DNA of 12,081 nucleotides from Actinomycetota bacterium (GTDB taxonomy: Bacteria; Actinomycetota; UBA4738), in contig VAYJ01000097.1 in the NCBI GenBank assembly GCA_005888465.1, forward strand, positions 1 to 12,081, given 5' to 3'. The notes under the pieces are model-generated. The model was not told the origin of the DNA. It did not search any database and was given only the letters and a program-made list of their open reading frames with translations. Shown here in pieces: positions 6,789 to 12,081 of the stretch (position 1 is its first letter; the number at the start of each line of letters is the position of its first letter). The translations under genes and the position numbers were made by a program.

Positions 6789-9131
6789 CTATCTCCGCCG
6801 GAGGTGGAACGGGACGCTCGTGAGGATGACGCCGGGCTCGAACAGGAGCAGGCGCTTGATGAAGAGCGCCCGCTGGTTGTGCAGGAGGTGGTCCCGGAAC
6901 CGGGGAAGCACCAGCTCGGGGATGATCACGGCCGCGATCGTGCCCTTGCGCGCCGTGACGCGCCGTACCTCCTGCAGGATCGGGCCGGTGAGGTCGCGGA
7001 ACGGAGCCTCGACGATGTCGAGGGCGACCGGGATCCGGCGTTCCTCCCAAGCGCGCTGAATCTCCTCGACCTCGGTCGGGTCCATCGCGAAGAACACCGC
7101 GCGCGTGTCGCTCGCGCGGAGCGACCGCGCGTATTCCACGGCGCGGACGGCCGGGTCGTGCGCCGCCGAGACCAGGACGAGCGACACGGTGCGCTCGGGG
7201 ATGAGCGCCGAGGAGGGGGGCTCGGGCTGGTCTCGCGGGGGACGCACGACGGGAACGTCGGTGATGACGATCTGGGGCTCGGAGAGCAGCCGGACCTTGA
7301 GGAAGAACGAGCTGCCGCGCCGGACCGCGGAAAGGAGCGACTTCGTCTTGAGGAGCTCCGGGATCACCACGGTGACGAAGTCCCCGCGGCCACGTGGGAT
7401 GCCGTGCACGAACTCGACCATCGTCGCGACCCGGTTGCGGCCAGGCGGCAGGATCTCGAGGGGGACGTCGGTGCGGCTGAACCGAGCCCAGGACTGGGCG
7501 AGGTCGGGCGGCGTCATCGGCCCGCGCACGTGCACGGCGCGGAAGTTGCGGCCGACGAACGACCGGATGTAGCCAAGCGCCTCGGCCGTCGCGAGGTTCA
7601 GCGACTCCACGTACAGGACGACCGTGTTGAGCGGCGTATCGCTGAGCTCGTCCGCTGCCGTGATGGCTCCCGTGCGGAGCTGCCGGTAGATAGCCTCGTA
7701 GTGGCGGTGCACCGCGTAGAAGCCGCCCACCACGAACGGCATCGCGGCGATCACGATCCACGCGCCGGAGGCGAACTTCGTTCGGATCACTACCACCAGA
7801 ACTAGCCCGGTGGCGACCGCGCCCACCCCGTTGATGACGATGCTCCGACGCCAGCCCCTGGCCGCGGGGCCGCCCCGGGTCCGGACCTTCAGCCAATGCC
7901 GCACCATGCCGGTCTGAGAGAGCGTGAACGAGGTGAACACCCCGACGACGTAGAGCTGGATGAGCCGGTCGAGGTTCGCGTTGAAGGCGACGATCAGGAG
8001 CGACGCGAAGAGCGCCAGCACGACGACGCCGTTCGAGAAGACCAGCCGGTCGCCGCGGTTCTCGAATTGCCGGGGGAGGAACCGGTCGCGCGCGAGGATC
8101 GAGGCCAGTCGCGGGAAGTCCTGGTAGGAGGTGTTCGCCGCGAGCACCAGGATCGCGGCGGTGAAGACCTGGACCGCGTAATAGAGGAAGCCGTGGTGAA
8201 AGACGCCGTCGGCGATCTGGGCAACGACGGACTTGGCCTCGCTGGGGAGCGGATGGGACTTCAGGGCGAGGAAGCTGATCCCCAGGAACATCGTGACCGC
8301 GATCACGCCCATCAGGCCGAGCGTCTCGGCCGCGTTCTTCGACTGGGGACGGCGGAACGCCGGCACGCCGTTGGAGATCGCCTCCACGCCGGTGAGGGCG
8401 GTGGAGCCGGATGAGAACGCGTGCAGGACGACGAAGAGCCCGGCGGCCGGGAGCGCGCCGGTGGGGAGGAGCTCGCGCGCCGGGGGGTGTATGGCCTGAG
8501 CGCACCCACTGGCACCGAGACAGCGCACGAGCCCAATGAGCACCAGGATGTAGATGGAGACGATGAACCCGTACGTGGGGATCGCGAACAGCGTGCCCGA
8601 TTCCCTCACGCCCCGGAGGTTCGCGATGGTGATGAGCGCGACGAACGCCATCGACAGCTCGACCTTGTGCGGGTGCAGGCTGGGGATCGCGGAGGTGATG
8701 GCGAACACGCCGGCGACCACGGACACCGACACGGTGAGCACGTAGTCCGTGAGGAGCGCGGCGGCGGCGACCAGCCCCGGGAAGGTGCCCAGGTTGTCCT
8801 TGCTCACGATGTAGGAGCCGCCGCCGTTCGGATAGGCGCGGACGGTCTGCCGGTAGGAGAACACCACGATCGTCATGAGGGCCGCGATGGCGATCGCGAT
8901 CGGCATGACGAGATGCGCCGAACCGAGGCTCGCCGCCACGAGCACCACCAGGATCTGCTCGGTGGCGTAGGCGACGGAGGAGAGCGCGTCCGAAGAGAAC
9001 ACCGGGAGCGCCAGGATCTTCGGCAGCAGCGTGTGCTCCAGCCGGTTGCTCGCCATCCGCCGGCCGACCAGGATGCGCTTGAAGAGGTCGAACCAGGTTT
9101 CCGTGCCTTCTTTCTCACGGGTGTCGAGCAC
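6789..9131 (-). CDS. KimA-like APC-superfamily transporter with two C-terminal USP-like domains
   Basis: Probable potassium importer of the KimA (formerly YdaO) type, within the APC superfamily. The 780 residues comprise about 12 membrane helices (roughly 35-475) and a long cytoplasmic tail. Seen: FSSDALSSVAYATEQIL (45-61), YPNGGGSYIVSKDNLG (100-115), LLTDYVLTVSVS (126-137), ALTGVEAISNGVP (245-257) and LYVVGVFTSFTLSQTGM (393-409). Residues I recall as K+-contacting in B. subtilis KimA (D36, Y43, D117, Y118, T121, S125, T230, Y377) align with D48, Y55, D129, Y130, T133, S137, T247 and Y394. The tail contains two similar alpha/beta regions (about 500-630 and 645-777). It starts at GTG 9131, 9 bp after the KdpE-type gene, so it is probably co-transcribed with it. 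Membership of the family is firm; potassium as substrate is inferred from residues and neighbours. Confidence 0.9.
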   Translation of the reverse strand: MLDTREKEGTETWFDLFKRILVGRRMASNRLEHTLLPKILALPVFSSDALSSVAYATEQILVVLVAASLGSAHLVMPIAIAIAALMTIVVFSYRQTVRAYPNGGGSYIVSKDNLGTFPGLVAAAALLTDYVLTVSVSVVAGVFAITSAIPSLHPHKVELSMAFVALITIANLRGVRESGTLFAIPTYGFIVSIYILVLIGLVRCLGASGCAQAIHPPARELLPTGALPAAGLFVVLHAFSSGSTALTGVEAISNGVPAFRRPQSKNAAETLGLMGVIAVTMFLGISFLALKSHPLPSEAKSVVAQIADGVFHHGFLYYAVQVFTAAILVLAANTSYQDFPRLASILARDRFLPRQFENRGDRLVFSNGVVVLALFASLLIVAFNANLDRLIQLYVVGVFTSFTLSQTGMVRHWLKVRTRGGPAARGWRRSIVINGVGAVATGLVLVVVIRTKFASGAWIVIAAMPFVVGGFYAVHRHYEAIYRQLRTGAITAADELSDTPLNTVVLYVESLNLATAEALGYIRSFVGRNFRAVHVRGPMTPPDLAQSWARFSRTDVPLEILPPGRNRVATMVEFVHGIPRGRGDFVTVVIPELLKTKSLLSAVRRGSSFFLKVRLLSEPQIVITDVPVVRPPRDQPEPPSSALIPERTVSLVLVSAAHDPAVRAVEYARSLRASDTRAVFFAMDPTEVEEIQRAWEERRIPVALDIVEAPFRDLTGPILQEVRRVTARKGTIAAVIIPELVLPRFRDHLLHNQRALFIKRLLLFEPGVILTSVPFHLRRR

Positions 9132-9137
9132 CCGGCG

Positions 9138-9143
9138 ATTCTA
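9138..9143 (-). promoter_or_regulatory. Possible -10 element for a leaderless transporter mRNA
   Basis: On the minus strand TAGAAT (5 of 6 to TATAAT) ends 6 bp before the GTG of the KimA-like gene, the spacing expected for a leaderless transcript beginning at that GTG. There is no ribosome-binding site in the 9-bp gap. However, the first three bases are the stop codon of the response-regulator gene and no -35 hexamer is evident, so it may be chance. Confidence 0.22.
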
Positions 9144-9839
9144 GCCAGCGGCCTCCGACCCGCCCTCGGCTGCCCAGCGGTAGCCGACGCCCGGCTCCGT
9201 CAGGATGCGGACCGGGGCAGTGGGGTCCTCCTCGAGTTTCTTTCGCAGGCCCGCCACGTACACGCGCAGGTAGTTGCTCTGGGCCTGGTAGCCGTCGCCC
9301 CACACCTTGCGCAAGAGGAAGCGATGGGTGAGGAGCTTGCCGGGGTTGGCCACCAGCAGCTCCAGCAGCGCATATTCGGTGGGGGTGAGGTGCACGGGCT
9401 CCCCCGCCCGGGTCACGGCGCGATGGGAAAGATCCACCTCGAGGTCCCCCGCGCGAACGACCGGCGACTCAGGTGTGCCGGGTCCGATCCGCCGAAGGAC
9501 CGCGCGCGTGCGCGCCAGGAGCTCGTCCATCGCGAAGGGCTTCGTGACGAAGTCGTCCGCGCCCGCGTCGAGCGCCGCGATCTTGTCGGCCTGGGCCTCT
9601 CGCACCGAGAGCACGATCACGGGGACCTGCGACCACGACCGGAGGCGGCGGATGACCTCGAGCCCGTCGATCCCGGGGAGGCCCAGGTCGAGCACCACAA
9701 GGTCGACCTCCGTGGTGGCGAGCGTGTCGAGGGCCGTCTCGCCGTTGGGCGCCGTCAGCACCTCGTGGCCTCGGGCCGCCAGGCTCGCGCGGAGGGCGCG
9801 GAGGATTTGCGGCTCGTCGTCGACGGCGAGGACCTTCAC
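9141..9839 (-). CDS. kdpE: KdpE-type OmpR/PhoB-family response regulator
   Basis: DNA-binding response regulator of 232 residues. The receiver domain (1-115) has the acidic pair D7-D8, phosphoacceptor D51 in VVLDLGLPG, S78 and K100 (FVTKPF). The C-terminal OmpR-type winged helix (about 130-226) contains LTPTEYALLELLVANPGKLLTH (split here: LTPTEYALLELL, then VANPGKLLTH), RKVWGDGY, SNYLRVYVAGLRKKLEEDP and LTEPGVGYRW, which match the KdpE subgroup (E. coli KdpE has a similar LRIYMGHLRQKLEQDP). The start is GTG at 9839, overlapping the kinase gene TGA as GTGA; translation is therefore coupled to the kinase's correct frame. It is followed after 9 bp by a KimA-like transporter rather than kdpFABC, so its target is probably this locus. 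The regulator itself appears intact. Confidence 0.92.
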   Translation of the reverse strand: MKVLAVDDEPQILRALRASLAARGHEVLTAPNGETALDTLATTEVDLVVLDLGLPGIDGLEVIRRLRSWSQVPVIVLSVREAQADKIAALDAGADDFVTKPFAMDELLARTRAVLRRIGPGTPESPVVRAGDLEVDLSHRAVTRAGEPVHLTPTEYALLELLVANPGKLLTHRFLLRKVWGDGYQAQSNYLRVYVAGLRKKLEEDPTAPVRILTEPGVGYRWAAEGGSEAAG

Positions 9840-11285
9840 GTCGCGGCCCGCCCGTCGAGCGGGAGGTGGAGCCAGATCGTGGCGCCGCCACCGGGGGTGT
9901 CCTCGACGCCCATCGAGCCACCGTGCGCCGTGACGATGGCGTTCGCGATGGCGAGCCCGAGCCCCGTGCCGCTTCGGCGGCCCTCGACGTCCTCCCGATA
10001 GAACTCCTGGAACACCTTGCCTCGAGCTTCGGCGGGGATACCGGGGCCCCGATCGGAGACGCGGATCTCGACCATCCCGTGCCACCGTGCAGCCGCGATC
10101 CCGATCGGCGTTCCCTTCGGCGTGTAGCGAACCGCGTTCTCGATCAGGTTGGTCAGCACTTGGTCCATCTGCACGACGTCGACGGGCACTGCGGGGACGT
10201 CCTCCCGCACCAGCACCCGGACCTGACGGCCGGCGAGAGCGGGTGCGAGCCGGCGAGTCACGGAGGAGATGATGTCCTCGAGCGGCAGGGGCTCGACCGT
10301 CGGGGTGAGCGCGCCGGCTCGCAATCGGGACAGGTCCATGAGGTTGGCGACCAGCCGGTTCAAGCTCGTGGCGCTGCTCCTCGGAGAACGGGACGCCCTG
10401 CTCCAGGAGGCTCGACGCGCTCGCCATGATCGAGGCGAGCGGCGTGCGCAGGTCGTGGGTGACCGAGGAGAAGAGCGCCGCGCGGATGCGGCTCGCCTCC
10501 GCCTCGACCCTCGCGCCGGCAGCCTCCTCGCCCAGGCGAGCCCGCTCGAGCGCGAGCGAAAGCTGCGCGGCGAACGCGTTCAGCACTTCGGTCTGTGGAC
10601 CGCCGAGCCGTCCCGGCCGGGGGCCCGAGAGCTCGATCCGGCCCACGGGCCGGCCTTCGGCGACGAGGGGGAACGAGAGCAGGTCCTCGTCCTCGACGGC
10701 GCCGCTCACGACGCGTTCGCGCTCGCTGCCGTCGGGGCGAAGCACGATCACCCGGCAGCCGTCCAGCCCGTAGAGCGACCGGAGCGACGATGCCAGGTCC
10801 GACAGGACCGCGGTGAGCCCCGGCGCGGCGAGGAGCTGCGACGTCACGTGATACAGCGCGCGCACCTGCTGCTCGCGGAACTCCGCCATCGCTCGCTGCT
10901 CGAGCGCCGCCGAGATGGCCGCGCTCACCGCGGCCGCGACGACCAGGAAGACCGCGAGCGCGAAGAGGTCCTCGCCCTTGCTGACCGTGAGGCGATGCAC
11001 GGGCGGGGTGAAGAAGTAGTCGAGCCCGACGAACGAGAGCGCGGCGGCCAGGAGCCCCGGCCAGAGGTGCCCGATCGCCGAGGCCGCCACCACCGCGAGC
11101 AGATACAGGAGCGCCGGGACCGCCGCGCCGGGGTGCGAGGGGATGGACGCGATCGCCGTCACGAACGCCGGAGCGGCGACCGCGACCACGATCCCCGCCG
11201 CCGCGCGTGCGCGGCCGGACGGGGTCAGCAGCCGCTCGAGGGCCTCGGAGGAGGACCCGGGCCGGGGTGTGGGACTTAACGGCAT
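9836..11285 (-). pseudogene. KdpD-type sensor histidine kinase, frameshifted in the dimerisation domain
   Basis: Sensor kinase partner of the downstream KdpE-type regulator. The front part (11285 to about 10365) has two pairs of membrane helices of the DUF4118 type found in KdpD (about 30-125), a GAF-like region (about 140-245) and the H-box SSVTHDLRTPLASI, with H277 as phospho-histidine. The catalytic part lies in another frame (10363 to 9836): LNRLVANLMDLSRL, N-box LIENA, DRGPGIP and GTGLGLA. The frames meet at 10364/10363, where HEL is followed at once by LNRLV. The KdpD family normally has about 10 residues (LxTIxxEAxR) there, so a deletion of 29 or 32 bases would explain both the gap and the shift. 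The rejoined protein is about 482 residues. The KdpD cytoplasmic sensor and USP domains of full-length E. coli KdpD are absent. The ATG start follows GGGAG (11297-11293) by 7 nt. Confidence 0.82.
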
Positions 11286-11313
11286 CTTGACGCTCCCGCG
11301 TCGAATCTTGACG
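11284..11313. repeat. 21-bp-period direct repeat in the kinase/membrane-protein divergent spacer
   Basis: ATCTTGACG occurs at 11284-11292 and 11305-11313, exactly 21 bp (two helical turns) apart, in the 50-bp spacer between divergently transcribed genes. On the minus strand each copy reads CGTCAAGAT preceded by a GGAG ribosome-binding sequence (11318-11315 and 11296-11293). The inner copy contains the kinase ATG; the outer copy has ATT at the matching place, in the same reading frame and 7 codons upstream, behind the stronger AAAGGAG (11321-11315). It may be a duplicated start region, a pair of regulator half-sites, or both. Confidence 0.5.
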
Positions 11314-11335
11314 GCTCCTTTGCGGTCCCGAGCCG

Positions 11336-11593
11336 ATGCTCGCCCCGATGGTAGCGATGCAGGCGGTCGATCTCATCGTCACGGGAGTCTGGATCGGGGC
11401 GCTCGTGCTGGTGCTCGTGGCGCAGGGCGTCCGCGCGTGGTCCCACGCACGGCTCGCGTCGCGCTACGCGAACGAGGCGGGACGGCTCGCCGCGGCCATC
11501 AGCCCCGTGCCCGCACCGCCGTCGTCCATCCGGCTCGCCCCGACAACGGAGCCCGAATCGCCGCCGCGCGTCCACGCGCGAACGGAAGGCTGA
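11336..11593 (+). CDS. Small single-pass membrane protein upstream of second transporter
   Basis: An 85-residue open frame I do not recognise. Residues about 11-32 form one strongly hydrophobic helix (VDLIVTGVWIGALVLVLVAQGV), interrupted by no charge after D12, followed by a basic stretch RAWSHARLASRY and a proline-rich, polar tail. By the positive-inside rule the tail is probably cytoplasmic. Codon third positions are mostly G or C, as in the neighbouring genes, which supports coding. Starts at 11336, 11348 or 11357 are all possible and none has a clear ribosome-binding site. Its stop is 4 bp before the start of a KimA-like transporter, so the two are almost certainly co-transcribed. It is longer than KdpF-type peptides (about 30 residues) and I see no similarity to them. 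Confidence 0.6.
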   Translation: MLAPMVAMQAVDLIVTGVWIGALVLVLVAQGVRAWSHARLASRYANEAGRLAAAISPVPAPPSSIRLAPTTEPESPPRVHARTEG

Positions 11594-11597
11594 CGAC

Positions 11598-12081
11598 ATG
11601 GCGGTCAGTTCGCGTCCGCGCGCGACCCCCGAGTCGAACGGCGGCCCCGCCGTCGGCTCCGGCTACCTGCTCAAGCGGCTGCTCCTTGGCAAGCCTCTCG
11701 CCACTGCCCGGCTCGAGCACGAGCGGCTCGGCAAGCCCACGGCCCTCGCAGTGTTCTCCTCCGACAACATGTCCTCGGTCGCCTACGCGACCGAGGAGAT
11801 CCTGCGGATCCTGATCCCGGCCGTCGGGATCGTCGCCTTCACCCTGGTCATGCCCATCACGCTGGCGGTGATCCTGGTGGAGGCCATTCTGATCTTCTCC
11901 TACCGGCAGACCATCAAGGCGTACCCCTCGGCCGGCGGCGCGTACATCGTGACGAAGGACAACCTGGGACTCCTCCCCGCGCAGCTGGCCGGGGTGTCGC
12001 TCCTCGTCGACTACGTCCTGACCGTCGCGGTGTCCACCGCAGCAGGGGTGCAGGCGATCAGCACCGTCTATCCGCTGTCGG
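11598..12081 (+). CDS. Second KimA-like APC-superfamily transporter, cut by right edge
   Basis: The first 161 codons of a transporter paralogous to the one at 6789-9131. The start ATG 11598 follows GGAAGG (11584-11589) with 8-nt spacing. Seen: KRLLLGKPLATARLEHERL before the first helix, FSSDNMSSVAYATEEIL (53-69), SYRQTIKAYPSAGGAYIVTK (101-120), DNLG, and LLVDYVLTVAVS (135-146). The candidate potassium-contact residues of the first four helices are present (D56, Y63, D138, Y139, T142, S146). Differences from the first transporter include N57 for Ala after the helix-1 Asp, and SAGG for NGGG. Helices 5-12 and any cytoplasmic tail lie outside the window. The gene is preceded 4 bp upstream by a small membrane protein and is divergent from the KdpDE-type genes, so it may be under the same regulator. 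Specificity is inferred. Confidence 0.88.
   Translation, partial: MAVSSRPRATPESNGGPAVGSGYLLKRLLLGKPLATARLEHERLGKPTALAVFSSDNMSSVAYATEEILRILIPAVGIVAFTLVMPITLAVILVEAILIFSYRQTIKAYPSAGGAYIVTKDNLGLLPAQLAGVSLLVDYVLTVAVSTAAGVQAISTVYPLS

Noticed and set aside
6274..8505. Long minus-strand open frame (743 codons) overlapping transporter 1 and the HD gene
   Set aside because: Arg/Pro/Gly-rich out-of-frame translation of the transporter with no motifs; the transporter frame has strong family signatures.
8421..10001. Long plus-strand open frame (526 codons) opposite transporter 1 and the response regulator
   Set aside because: Antisense shadow with Glu/Arg/His-rich composition and no domain signature.
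9836..11285. A genuine hybrid histidine kinase-response regulator fusion
   Set aside because: The continuous frame lacks the ATP-binding domain, which is encoded in a different frame of the same DNA, and the regulator has its own overlapping start.
11286..11335. A ydaO-type c-di-AMP riboswitch upstream of the KimA-like genes, as in Bacillus
   Set aside because: The divergent spacer is only about 50 bp and the gap before transporter 1 is 9 bp; neither can hold a riboswitch of that size.
1..12081. CRISPR arrays, tRNA/rRNA genes, insertion sequences, phage or toxin-antitoxin genes
   Set aside because: No regularly spaced repeats, cloverleaf-like segments, transposase motifs or terminal inverted repeats were found by reading; coding genes fill nearly the whole window.

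Overview
The window is a strongly GC-rich bacterial chromosome segment with tightly packed genes, GTG starts and 4-bp stop/start overlaps. A topA - (MFS+tmk) - holB run, including a thymidylate kinase fused to a membrane-transporter domain, is a layout I know from Actinomycetota. The four zinc ribbons at the end of TopA are unlike the Mycobacterium/Streptomyces enzymes. I therefore infer a deep-branching actinobacterium or a related high-GC lineage; this is inference, not a taxonomic assignment.

Left part (1-5511, minus strand): a DNA replication run read right to left. topA (DNA topoisomerase I) is followed after 18 bp by a 679-residue protein made of an MFS-type permease and a complete thymidylate kinase. 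That gene overlaps by 4 bp (GTGA) the start of holB (DNA polymerase III delta'), which runs off the left edge. These genes all look intact.

Middle (5512-6296): a 158-bp divergent intergenic region, then one plus-strand DedA-family membrane protein that appears to have lost about 15 residues carrying the family's conserved GR-x-x-P segment.

Right part (6297-12081): a potassium/osmotic-type module. On the minus strand, in transcription order, are a KdpD-type sensor kinase with an apparent frameshifting deletion, an intact KdpE-type response regulator (4-bp GTGA overlap), a 780-residue KimA-like APC-superfamily transporter (9 bp downstream), and a small HD-domain protein whose N-terminus seems truncated (15 bp downstream). 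Divergently, about 50 bp from the kinase start, are a small single-pass membrane protein and the first 161 codons of a second KimA-like transporter, cut by the right edge. Residues I recall as K+-coordinating in Bacillus subtilis KimA are conserved in transporter 1, and in the visible part of transporter 2. No KdpFABC pump is present in the window, so the likely reading is a Kdp-type two-component system serving KimA-type potassium importers.

Three genes between 5.9 and 10.4 kb (DedA, HD protein, sensor kinase) each look as if a few tens of bases are missing at a conserved position. Real deletions and assembly errors cannot be separated from the sequence alone. No rRNA, tRNA, CRISPR array, insertion sequence or phage gene was seen.
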